A DNA stretch of 8,453 nt, taken from contig CALCHI010000102.1 in the NCBI GenBank assembly GCA_937901285.1, positions 1-8,453 of the forward strand. The letters run 5' to 3'. The position numbers and the translations under genes are program-made. The DNA is from UBA8437 sp003445035 (GTDB lineage: Bacteria; Planctomycetota; Planctomycetia; Planctomycetales; Planctomycetaceae). The notes under the pieces are model-generated. The model worked only from the letters and a program-made list of their open reading frames with translations. It searched no databases and was not told where the DNA came from. This document shows positions 1 to 6,472 of this stretch, one piece after another. The first letter of the stretch is position 1. Every line of letters starts with the position of its first letter.

Positions 1-1526
1 TCATGACCTTCAACCTGATCGCCCAGTTCAAGGGTGGCAGCACGATCCTGAAGACGCTGCTGGGCCCGATCGATGCCTTCACCTCCTCGGCGGCCAGCCT
101 GCCCGACTGGATCGGTTCGCTGTGCTCGCAGGGCAACGAGTACCTGCTGTGCCTGGTGGTCTTCGGCGTCGCGGTGATCGTTTACACGACCTACGGCGGC
201 TTCCACGCGGTGGTCTGGACCGACGTGATGCAGGGCGTGGTGATGGTCGTCGGCGTGGTGATCATGCTGCCGCTGGCGATCAACCAGGCCGGTGCCGTCG
301 CCAAAACCGATAAGGGGGCAGGACTGGAACAGGTCACCCGGGCCATGGCCAGGATGGTCCCTCCACGCAAGGGAACCGCGACGATCACGGCGACCCAGGC
401 CGGTGCCGATGTCACCGTGCCCTCGGGGTCATGGATCTTCGTCGGCGAAGGCGACGATCAGCAGTTGTTCAAGATCAAGAACCGCTACGACTTCACGGCC
501 AGCGAGACCCGTTTCGAGGCCGCCGAGATCTGGGAGATCGTTACGCCGGCCGACGTCCAGCAGGTTCGACGACGACTCGAATCGGGCAGCGAACCCAGCA
601 ACGTCACCGGGCTGGTCAACCTCAAGATCGAAGAACTCAAGGACTACGCCTACGGGGCCACGCCCGAGCAGGCGGGGTCCTACGTCAACGGCCCCGGTCC
701 CTCTCGTGAAAAGGCCGACGGCTTCCTGCCGCTCTCCCTGGCCATCTCGTTCTTCTTCATGTGGGCCATCTCGGGCACCGGGCAGCCCAGCAACATGGTC
801 CGGCTGATGGCCTTCAAGGACACCATCACGCTGAGACGATCGATCTTCACCGTGGCGATGTACTACTCGGCCATCTACTTCCCGCTGGTGATCATTTTCT
901 GCTGTGCTCGTGTGCTGATGCCGGGCATGGAGTCCGAGCCCGACCGGATCATGCCGCAGATGGCCGTCGAACTGACCTCCAACATCGGCATGGGCTGGTT
1001 GGCCGGATTGCTGATCGCCGCCCCGTTCGCCGCGGTGATGTCGACTGTCGACAGTTTCCTGCTGATGATCTCCTCGGCACTGGTCCGCGACATCTACCAG
1101 CGGAACATCAATCCCGAGGCCGAGGAAAAGAAGATCAAGACGCTCAGCTACGTGATCACCATGGTCGCGGGGCTGGGGGCGTTGTTCGGAGCGATGAATC
1201 CGCCGGAATTCCTGCAGGACATCATCGTCTACACCGGCAGCGGGCTGGCCGCCTGCTTCCTGGCGGCGGTCGTCTACGCGCTGTACTGGCCCCGCTCGAA
1301 CGCCCAGGGCTGCATCGCCGCCATGGTCTCGGGCTTCGCCGCCCACCTGTCGCTGTACCTGATCGGTTTCTTCCAGGGCAACGGGTTCTCACCCTACCGA
1401 CCGCTCAGCATGGACCCGATCATCATCGGACTGGTGACCTCGTTCGTCGTCGGCTGGGTCGTCACCATCATGACGCCGCCGCCGCCACAGGACCTGGTCG
1501 AGAAATACTTCCACGAAGCGAGCTGA
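1..1526 (+). CDS. Sodium/solute symporter (SSS family), 5'-truncated by window edge
   Basis: This is the C-terminal part of an inner-membrane Na+-coupled solute transporter; the frame is open to the left edge. About 508 residues are visible. Numbering below is from the methionine at position 3, which is probably internal. Residues 2-20 look like the TM4 region, so roughly TM1-3 (about 130-150 residues) are missing. Hydrophobic segments lie near 46-62, 75-93, 241-258, 281-303, 330-360 (two), 381-397, 405-429, 435-456 and 471-490. Family signatures are the Y-x-x-Y-G-G-F-x-A-V-x-W-T-D-x-x-Q stretch (61-77) and A-A-V-M-S-T-V-D-S (343-351), whose S347/T348 match the SSS Na2 sodium site. A long non-membrane segment at about 97-240 is larger than the usual TM6-TM7 loop. 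The amidohydrolase follows after 6 nt, suggesting the transporter imports a substrate for that operon. The substrate is unknown; SSS members carry sugars, pantothenate, proline or organic acids. Confidence 0.93.
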   Translation, partial: MTFNLIAQFKGGSTILKTLLGPIDAFTSSAASLPDWIGSLCSQGNEYLLCLVVFGVAVIVYTTYGGFHAVVWTDVMQGVVMVVGVVIMLPLAINQAGAVAKTDKGAGLEQVTRAMARMVPPRKGTATITATQAGADVTVPSGSWIFVGEGDDQQLFKIKNRYDFTASETRFEAAEIWEIVTPADVQQVRRRLESGSEPSNVTGLVNLKIEELKDYAYGATPEQAGSYVNGPGPSREKADGFLPLSLAISFFFMWAISGTGQPSNMVRLMAFKDTITLRRSIFTVAMYYSAIYFPLVIIFCCARVLMPGMESEPDRIMPQMAVELTSNIGMGWLAGLLIAAPFAAVMSTVDSFLLMISSALVRDIYQRNINPEAEEKKIKTLSYVITMVAGLGALFGAMNPPEFLQDIIVYTGSGLAACFLAAVVYALYWPRSNAQGCIAAMVSGFAAHLSLYLIGFFQGNGFSPYRPLSMDPIIIGLVTSFVVGWVVTIMTPPPPQDLVEKYFHEAS

Positions 1527-1532
1527 TCCCCC

Positions 1533-2381
1533 ATGAAGTTCATCGACGCGCACTCGCACATCTGGACGCCTGACACCAAGGCCTACCCGCTGGCCGCCGG
1601 CTACCGGCGATTCAGCATGGACCCGCCCAGCTTCACCGTCGCCGAGTTGCAGGGCAACATGAAGGCGGTCGGTGTCAACCGGGTGGTGCTGATCCAGATG
1701 TCCTTCTACGGCTACGACAACAGCTACATGCTGGACACCATGCGGCTGCACCCGGGCAGCTTCAGCGGCGTGGCCGTCATCGACCAGGACGCGCCGCGGG
1801 TCGACCTGGAAATGAGAAAGATGAAGGGTCTGGGCGTGCGGGGCTTCCGGATCTATCCAAAGAACCAGACGGTCGACCAGTGGCTCGACGACCCGGCGAT
1901 GCACACGATGTGGAAGACGGGGGGCGAGGAGGGCCTGGCCATGTGTTGCCTGGTCGACCCGGACGCATTGCCGGCGATCGACCGGATGTGCCGCCGCTAC
2001 CCCAAGACGACCGTCGTGATCGACCACTTCGCCCGTGCGGGAGTGGGAGGGGAGATCCGGCAGGCCGACGTGAAGGCCCTGACCGACCTGGCCCGCCACG
2101 AAAACGCCTACGTCAAGATCTCGGCCTACTACGCCCTGGGCAAGATGAAGCCTCCCTACCACGACCTGGGCGACATGATCCAGGCGATGCTCAACGCCTA
2201 CGGCCGCAAGCGGCTGATGTGGGCCTCCGACGCCCCCTTCCAGGTCGTCAACGGCCACACCTACAAGGCCTCGATCGACCTCATCAAGTCCGGTCTCAAG
2301 TTCCTGAACAACGACGACCGTGAGTGGTTGTTGAGGAAGACGGCCGAGCGAGTGTTCTTCCAGGGAATCAAGAAGATCTGA
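1533..2381 (+). CDS. Amidohydrolase family 2 (COG3618-like TIM-barrel metal-dependent hydrolase)
   Basis: This 282-residue protein is likely a cytoplasmic metal-dependent hydrolase of the amidohydrolase-2 TIM-barrel type (L-fuconolactonase and 2-pyrone-4,6-dicarboxylate lactonase relatives). The N-terminal D-A-H-S-H-I-W (5-11) gives the H-x-H metal motif at H7/H9. The V-V-I-D-H-F strand (161-166), V-K-I-S (194-197) and L-M-W-A-S-D-A-P (228-235), with the conserved aspartate D233, are typical of the family. Length is normal and no signal peptide is visible. The start is the ATG six bases after the symporter stop; there is no clear Shine-Dalgarno before it, so translational coupling is likely. 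Its stop abuts the next start codon. Members open lactones, cleave C-N bonds or decarboxylate. The neighbouring transporter and PLP enzyme point to catabolism of an imported compound, but the specific reaction cannot be assigned. Confidence 0.92.
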   Translation: MKFIDAHSHIWTPDTKAYPLAAGYRRFSMDPPSFTVAELQGNMKAVGVNRVVLIQMSFYGYDNSYMLDTMRLHPGSFSGVAVIDQDAPRVDLEMRKMKGLGVRGFRIYPKNQTVDQWLDDPAMHTMWKTGGEEGLAMCCLVDPDALPAIDRMCRRYPKTTVVIDHFARAGVGGEIRQADVKALTDLARHENAYVKISAYYALGKMKPPYHDLGDMIQAMLNAYGRKRLMWASDAPFQVVNGHTYKASIDLIKSGLKFLNNDDREWLLRKTAERVFFQGIKKI

Positions 2382-3497
2382 ATGTCCACCACGCCGACCA
2401 TCAACGACGCCTCCGGGATCATTTCTCCAGCCATGCTGGTCTTTCGCGACCGGCTGCTGGCCAACATCGACGCGATGATCGCCATCGCCGGTGACCCCTC
2501 TCGGCTGAGACCTCACTGCAAAACGCACAAGACCCGCGAGGTGGTCAAGCTGCAGATCGAGCGTGGCATCCTCAAGCACAAGTGCGCCACGTTCGCCGAG
2601 GCCGAGATGCTGGCCGAAGCGGGCGTGCGGGACATCTGCCTGGCCTACAACCTGGTCGGCCCGAACATCGATCGCGCCGTCGCCTTTTGCAGCACCTACC
2701 CCGACATCGCCTTCGCAGCCACCGCCGACCACGCCGACCCGATCCGGGACCTCGGGAACGCGATGGCCGCCGCGGGGCGGCAGATCGAGGTCCTGCTCGA
2801 CATCGACACCGGCCAGCACCGTACGGGCGTGGGTGTTGGCGACGAGGCGGGTGCACTCTACCGGTTGATCTCCGACACCGACGGCCTGGCACTGGGAGGG
2901 TTCCACGTCTACGACGGTCACCAGCACCAGGAAGATCGGGGCGAACGGCGCGAGGCGGTCGACGCCGAATTCAACCGGGTTGTCGCATTCCGCGACGGCC
3001 TGGTCGCCGACGGCCTGGCCGTCCCCCGCATGGTCGCCGGCGGCACGGCGTCGTTCCCGATTTACGCCGAGAAGGCGGATCCGACGATCGAACTCAGCCC
3101 GGGCACCTGCGTCTACAACGACGGCGGATACGGCAGCTACTTCCCCGACATGGACTTTCCCCCGGCCGCGGCGGTCCTGACCCGGGTGGTCAGCCGACCC
3201 ACGTCCGATCGCATCACGCTCGACCTCGGCTACAAGGCCATCGCCAGCGACCCCCCCATGGGAAAACGCGTGCACTTCCCCGACCTGCCCGACGCCGAAC
3301 AGGTTCTGCAGAACGAGGAGCACCTGGTACTGCAGACCGACCGCGCCGGGGACTACTCGCCCGGCGACATCCTGGTGGGCATCCCCTGGCACGTCTGCCC
3401 GACCTCGGCACTGCACAGGCAGGTCTTCGTCATCGATGGCGGTGAACTGGTCGATCGCTGGGACGTGGCCAGCCGCGACCGGTGGATCACGATCTGA
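2382..3497 (+). CDS. D-threonine aldolase / D-serine dehydratase-like PLP enzyme (fold-type III)
   Basis: This 371-residue protein is a fold-type III (alanine racemase-like) PLP enzyme of the D-threonine aldolase/D-serine dehydratase group, whose members cleave or dehydrate D-beta-hydroxy amino acids. Residues 15-20 begin the TIM barrel. R-P-H-C-K-T-H-K (43-50) contains the predicted Schiff-base lysine K47. H-V-Y-D-G-H (175-180) and G-G-T-A-S-F-P (220-226) are barrel and phosphate-side motifs. The C-terminal beta domain carries P-W-H-V-C-P-T (335-341), where H337 and C339 fall at the family's divalent-metal site. The length matches the family. The ATG directly follows the upstream TGA with no gap, indicating coupled translation. 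H-x-C resembles the metal pair reported for eukaryotic D-serine dehydratase, whereas characterised D-threonine aldolases use H-x-D, so the aldolase name is provisional. 3-Hydroxy-D-aspartate aldolase is another possibility. Confidence 0.92.
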   Translation: MSTTPTINDASGIISPAMLVFRDRLLANIDAMIAIAGDPSRLRPHCKTHKTREVVKLQIERGILKHKCATFAEAEMLAEAGVRDICLAYNLVGPNIDRAVAFCSTYPDIAFAATADHADPIRDLGNAMAAAGRQIEVLLDIDTGQHRTGVGVGDEAGALYRLISDTDGLALGGFHVYDGHQHQEDRGERREAVDAEFNRVVAFRDGLVADGLAVPRMVAGGTASFPIYAEKADPTIELSPGTCVYNDGGYGSYFPDMDFPPAAAVLTRVVSRPTSDRITLDLGYKAIASDPPMGKRVHFPDLPDAEQVLQNEEHLVLQTDRAGDYSPGDILVGIPWHVCPTSALHRQVFVIDGGELVDRWDVASRDRWITI

Positions 3498-3498
3498 G

Positions 3499-4386
3499 AT
3501 GAATTCCTCCACCGCGTCGCGACTCTCGACCGGGCTCCCCTCGCTCGATGACCTGCTCGGCGGCGGCCTGTTGCCCGGCTCGTTGACCGTCGTCGTCGGA
3601 GCCACCGGCATCGGCAAGACCCAGCTGGGACTGGCGTTCGCCCACGCGGGGCTGGCACAGGAAGGCCAGAGGGGCGTCCTGTTCGACATGGCCAGCCGGG
3701 GCGACTCGCAGAACCACGCCGACTACGCCGGACGCCTGTTCGACTGGATACTGACCGAAAAAATCGCCGAAGACGCGGCACTGCCCGAACACGTCTGGGA
3801 GCTCAAACAGGCCCGCTTCGACTACACGCACATCTTTCGCCAGAGCGGCCGGAGGGTCACCAAGAGTGATCTCGAGCTGGACGACTGGAAGGAGTGGAAG
3901 GTCGAACTGTCGAGGAAACTGCAGCGGGCGATCGCCTTCTTCTACGGAAACTTTGCCCACGGGGTCCGCCGCTGCGTGATCGACGGGGTCGAGCCGACCG
4001 ACCGCGCCAGCGACAGCTGGCAACTGGATCTCTTCGAGTACATCTACCACCAGATCCTCAGAAAAGACCACGACTGGGTGGCCCGCGACCTGTTCCGCGA
4101 ACGGTTTCGTCAGAACGCCGACCTGGTCGACCGCCACGGCTGGGACCAGGCCGACGTCGGTTGCCTGCTGCTTTACACCTCCCACGAGGTGATGCTTGAC
4201 GAACTGCTCGAACGGTCGATCGAGAGCGGTGACCTGTTGAGCAACGCCAACACGATCATCCTGATGGGCAAGACCCGCAGGGACGACACGATGGGCCGGG
4301 CGCTCCACATCGCCAAACACCGCGGCAGCGCGTGCGACGAGAGGATCGTGCCGTACACGATCAGCGACGAGGGACTGGTGCTCTGA
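3499..4386 (+). CDS. KaiC/RAD55-like RecA-superfamily ATPase
   Basis: This 295-residue single-domain P-loop ATPase is related to KaiC/RAD55. Residues 10-29 (S-T-G-L-P-S-L-D-D-L-L-G-G-G-L) are the typical KaiC-domain opening. Walker A is G34-A-T-G-I-G-K-T41. The Walker B strand is R-C-V-I-D (158-162), followed by a sensor-like L-L-L-Y-T-S (223-228). The C-terminal K-H-R-G-S and I-V-P-Y-T-I (273-288) match the KaiC-type end strands. The segment between Walker A and B is somewhat long (about 120 residues), with a charged, tryptophan-rich part near 124-140. The KaiC glutamate pair expected near 65-66 reads A-S here (alignment by eye). The start chosen is the ATG one base after the upstream stop; an in-frame ATG at 3436 would overlap the PLP gene by 62 nt and add residues outside the fold. 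No membrane segment or partner domain is seen. The role in this operon is unknown; DNA-repair, signalling and scaffold roles all occur in the superfamily. Confidence 0.87.
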   Translation: MNSSTASRLSTGLPSLDDLLGGGLLPGSLTVVVGATGIGKTQLGLAFAHAGLAQEGQRGVLFDMASRGDSQNHADYAGRLFDWILTEKIAEDAALPEHVWELKQARFDYTHIFRQSGRRVTKSDLELDDWKEWKVELSRKLQRAIAFFYGNFAHGVRRCVIDGVEPTDRASDSWQLDLFEYIYHQILRKDHDWVARDLFRERFRQNADLVDRHGWDQADVGCLLLYTSHEVMLDELLERSIESGDLLSNANTIILMGKTRRDDTMGRALHIAKHRGSACDERIVPYTISDEGLVL

Positions 4387-4391
4387 GCACC
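4377..4391. repeat. Inverted repeat spanning the convergent ATPase/truD stop codons
   Basis: GGTGCT and AGCACC form perfect 6-bp arms around a 3-nt centre; counted as 7-bp arms, the repeat leaves a single central base. It covers the last codons and stop of the ATPase gene, the 4-nt gap and the first base of the truD stop triplet. There is no T-run on either side, so it is not a canonical intrinsic terminator. It could act as a weak bidirectional 3'-end hairpin, or be chance. Confidence 0.4.
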
Positions 4392-5437
4392 TACTCCTCC
4401 AGGCCCAGCACCTCTCGCAACAGCACCGTGACGTAGACTCCCGCGGGCAGGGTCACCTTCACCAGCAGTCCCCCGGTGGCCGATTCGGCCACCAGGTCAT
4501 CGGCCGACACCATCATCGGCCGCCGCGTGCCGTGAGCCACTCGCGAGAACTCGGCAAATTGCTCCTCGGTCAATTCCCAGCGGGCCAGCCCCTCGGCGTC
4601 CCATTCGGCCGGCTCACCCTCGGCGCGTCGCATCTTCGGCCCGTGCATCGGACCGGTCAGCGCCAGTTCTCCGGCATCCAGCCTCGCCTGGTCCTGCGCG
4701 ACGTTCTCGCAGACGAACATCCCACCCGACTCGATCTTCTGCAGCACGTCGCCGACGGTGACGGTGGCGATCCGGCCGTTGTCGATGCGGTTGCCCAGCA
4801 CGGTGTTGAAAACCATCGACTGGGCGGCCGAGATTGCCAGGCGGATCAGGAACCGGCGGCGTTGACGGGGTATCTGGTTGGGTCGCAGCTGACCCTTGAG
4901 CAGGTCGAATCCCTGCCTGGCCGTATGTCCCTCGTTGCCGAACCGCTGGGGACCGTAGTAATTCGGGAACCCGCCGGCCGCGACCCGGGCCACCGACGCG
5001 AGAACACTTTCTCGCAACGGTTTGGCGATTCCGCGAACGTGAACCGAGAAGCGGTTGGCCACCAGGTGGCCGGTCTTCAGCTTGTTCTTGTGCCGTGCCG
5101 ACTTCAGTACGCGGATCGCCTCGTTCTCGACCCGGTCGACCCGCGATTCGGCGGTCGCCGGAACCGAGACCCACTGGCGGGTGATCGCCCGGCGATCCTT
5201 CATGCCGGCGGCACCGATGTCCCGCCGGTCGATCCTCAGCTGCCCGGCGAGGTGCTTCAGCAGTCCCTCGGCCGAGATGTCTCGCTTTTCGATCCACAGG
5301 AACAGGTGTTCGCCCTCGCCGCAGGGCTCGTACGCAGCCACCTCCTCGACAAGGAAGTCCTCGGGATCACGCTTGATCACCGCATTGATCGACGGTGATT
5401 CAGCGTCCAGTCGCGGGAGATAGGGCCAGATCTGCAT
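4391..5437 (-). CDS. truD: tRNA pseudouridine(13) synthase TruD
   Basis: TruD isomerises uridine 13 in the D-arm of certain tRNAs to pseudouridine; it is a soluble cytosolic enzyme. The 348-residue length is close to E. coli TruD. Signatures in order are P-E-D-F-L-V-E-E (25-32), G-E-H (42-44), G-M-K-D-R-R-A-I-T-R-Q-W (78-89) with the catalytic aspartate D81, N-Y-Y-G-P-Q-R-F-G (159-167), S-A-A-Q-S-M-V-F-N (203-211), L-T-G-P-M-H-G (260-266) in the TRUD insertion region, and the terminal L-P-A-G-V-Y-V-T-V-L-L-R-E (330-342). The ATG at 5437 is 12 nt after the hydroxyacid dehydrogenase stop on the same strand, so the two genes are probably co-transcribed. No Shine-Dalgarno is evident. It converges on the ATPase gene with a 4-nt gap. 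The assignment is firm; the genomic link to metabolism is probably incidental. Confidence 0.97.
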   Translation of the reverse strand: MQIWPYLPRLDAESPSINAVIKRDPEDFLVEEVAAYEPCGEGEHLFLWIEKRDISAEGLLKHLAGQLRIDRRDIGAAGMKDRRAITRQWVSVPATAESRVDRVENEAIRVLKSARHKNKLKTGHLVANRFSVHVRGIAKPLRESVLASVARVAAGGFPNYYGPQRFGNEGHTARQGFDLLKGQLRPNQIPRQRRRFLIRLAISAAQSMVFNTVLGNRIDNGRIATVTVGDVLQKIESGGMFVCENVAQDQARLDAGELALTGPMHGPKMRRAEGEPAEWDAEGLARWELTEEQFAEFSRVAHGTRRPMMVSADDLVAESATGGLLVKVTLPAGVYVTVLLREVLGLEE

Positions 5438-5449
5438 GGTGATGGAAAC

Positions 5450-6403
5450 TCAGGGCCGAATCCGATACGGCAGTTCCTCGCCGGCCAACCCCGCCTCCAG
5501 ATTCTCGATCGACATGTTCATCATCATCTCACGAGCCCGGTTCGACGCGCTGCCGAGGTGAGGCATGATGATCACGTTCTCGACATCCAGCAACGGATGA
5601 TCCCTGGGCAACGGCTCGGGATCGGTCACGTCCAGGGCCGCTCCACGGATCTGCCCGGTCGTCAGCGCGGTGTAAAGCGCGTCGGTCTGCACCACCGGCC
5701 CGCGAGCCATGTTCACCAGGAACGCCGATGTCTTCATTGTCTCGAACTCGGCCGGCCCGATCATCCCGGTCGTCTCGTCGGTCAGCGGGCAGTTGAGCGC
5801 CACGAAGTCACTTTCGGCGAGCAGCTCGTCCCGCGTCGCGTAACGCACGCCCAGTTCCGCTTCGGCCGCCTCGTCCCGATTGCGGTTGTTGTAGAGCACG
5901 GTCATCTCGAACCCGGCCGCCCGACGCGCCACCTCCTTGCCGATCCGGCCCATGCCGATGATCCCCAGCGTGCTGCCGGTGATCTCCTGCCCAATCAGGA
6001 TCGAAGGGTCGTAGTGCAGGAACTCGGGACCGCGGGCGAAGTTGTCGCCGATCCGCAGGTTGCGGCCGATGGCCATCACCAGCGCCATGGTCATGTCGGC
6101 CGTGGCAGCATCGAGACATCCGGGGGTGTTGCCGACCGGAATCCCCCGCTCCTCGGCCGCAAACAGATCGATATGGTCCACGCCGACACCGTGATTGCTG
6201 ATCACCTTCAGCTGCGGCATCCGGTCCATCAGCTCGCCATCTGCGAGCGGATGCGCGTAGCTGACGATCGCCACGGACCGGGCCACCGCATCAGAACCCT
6301 CCGACGTATCCCAGTTCAGCACCTCGAAACGCTCGCCCAGCGCCTCGTGGAAGATCTCAGGAAGACCGTCGGCCATGATCGGGATGCGGTCGGCCACCGT
6401 CAT
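5450..6403 (-). CDS. D-isomer-specific 2-hydroxyacid dehydrogenase (glyoxylate/hydroxypyruvate reductase-like)
   Basis: This 317-residue cytoplasmic oxidoreductase interconverts a 2-oxoacid and a D-2-hydroxyacid. The N-terminal catalytic domain includes S-N-H-G-V-G-V-D-H-I-D (69-79). The Rossmann domain has G-x-G-x-x-G as G150-M-G-R-I-G155. The catalytic triad residues are R234 (in N-M-A-R-G-P), E263 (in D-P-E-P-L-P) and H282 (in M-P-H-L-G-S). After the second Rossmann strand the sequence reads Y-N-N-R-N-R (171-176). Arginines here, and no acidic residue, suggest NADPH preference, as in glyoxylate/hydroxypyruvate reductases of this branch. Length is standard. A good Shine-Dalgarno (AGGAG) sits 4 nt before the ATG. 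It is the first gene of a two-gene unit with truD and is divergent from the zinc dehydrogenase. The exact substrate is not determinable; glyoxylate, hydroxypyruvate or another 2-oxoacid are likely candidates. Confidence 0.93.
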   Translation of the reverse strand: MTVADRIPIMADGLPEIFHEALGERFEVLNWDTSEGSDAVARSVAIVSYAHPLADGELMDRMPQLKVISNHGVGVDHIDLFAAEERGIPVGNTPGCLDAATADMTMALVMAIGRNLRIGDNFARGPEFLHYDPSILIGQEITGSTLGIIGMGRIGKEVARRAAGFEMTVLYNNRNRDEAAEAELGVRYATRDELLAESDFVALNCPLTDETTGMIGPAEFETMKTSAFLVNMARGPVVQTDALYTALTTGQIRGAALDVTDPEPLPRDHPLLDVENVIIMPHLGSASNRAREMMMNMSIENLEAGLAGEELPYRIRP

Positions 6404-6472
6404 GTCTCTCCTGTTCCTGGTTCACTCGGCCCGACGTGACAGCCGGCGGGCGGGTCGCCATCATAGCCGACG
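6404..6472. promoter_or_regulatory. Divergent intergenic region (probable promoters for both flanking genes)
   Basis: These 69 nt separate two divergently transcribed genes, so promoters for both probably lie here or just inside the gene starts. On the minus strand TATGAT (plus-strand 6460-6465) is one mismatch from a consensus -10 box and would give a leader of about 50 nt for the hydroxyacid dehydrogenase, but no convincing -35 lies at the right distance. No clear promoter for the plus-strand gene, operator palindrome or riboswitch was recognised. Confidence 0.35.
6408..6412 (-). promoter_or_regulatory. Shine-Dalgarno of the 2-hydroxyacid dehydrogenase gene
   Basis: AGGAG on the minus strand lies 4 nt upstream of the ATG at 6403 and supports that start. 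It is the only clear Shine-Dalgarno before any gene start in this window. Confidence 0.7.

Noticed and set aside
3..5. ATG at position 3 as the true start of the symporter
   Set aside because: The protein would lack the first three or so transmembrane helices of the family; the frame is open to the left edge, so it is more likely an internal methionine.
429..1346. A 305-codon minus-strand open frame opposite the symporter
   Set aside because: Its translation is H/D/G/R-rich with no domain signature, and the plus-strand frame carries clear transporter motifs.
3436..3498. Upstream ATG at 3436 as start of the KaiC-like ATPase
   Set aside because: It would overlap the PLP enzyme gene by 62 nt and add 21 residues before the normal KaiC-domain opening; the ATG at 3499 gives tight operon spacing.
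1389..3689. A 766-codon open frame on the minus strand
   Set aside because: It lies opposite three well-supported plus-strand genes, has low-complexity V/D/G/H-rich translation and shows no family motif. In GC-rich DNA with G/C-ending codons the antisense frame often stays open.
3487..4320. A 277-codon minus-strand open frame opposite the KaiC-like ATPase
   Set aside because: No motifs, while the plus strand has Walker A and B; an antisense shadow.
4532..5398. A 288-codon plus-strand open frame opposite truD
   Set aside because: TruD motifs and catalytic D81 on the minus strand are unambiguous.
5558..6439. A 293-codon plus-strand open frame opposite the hydroxyacid dehydrogenase
   Set aside because: No recognisable domain, and the minus strand has the complete R/E/H catalytic set and a Shine-Dalgarno.
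6420..6460. Possible operator-like GC-rich short repeats in the divergent region
   Set aside because: Only 4-5 bp arms are found in very GC-rich sequence, which is expected by chance.
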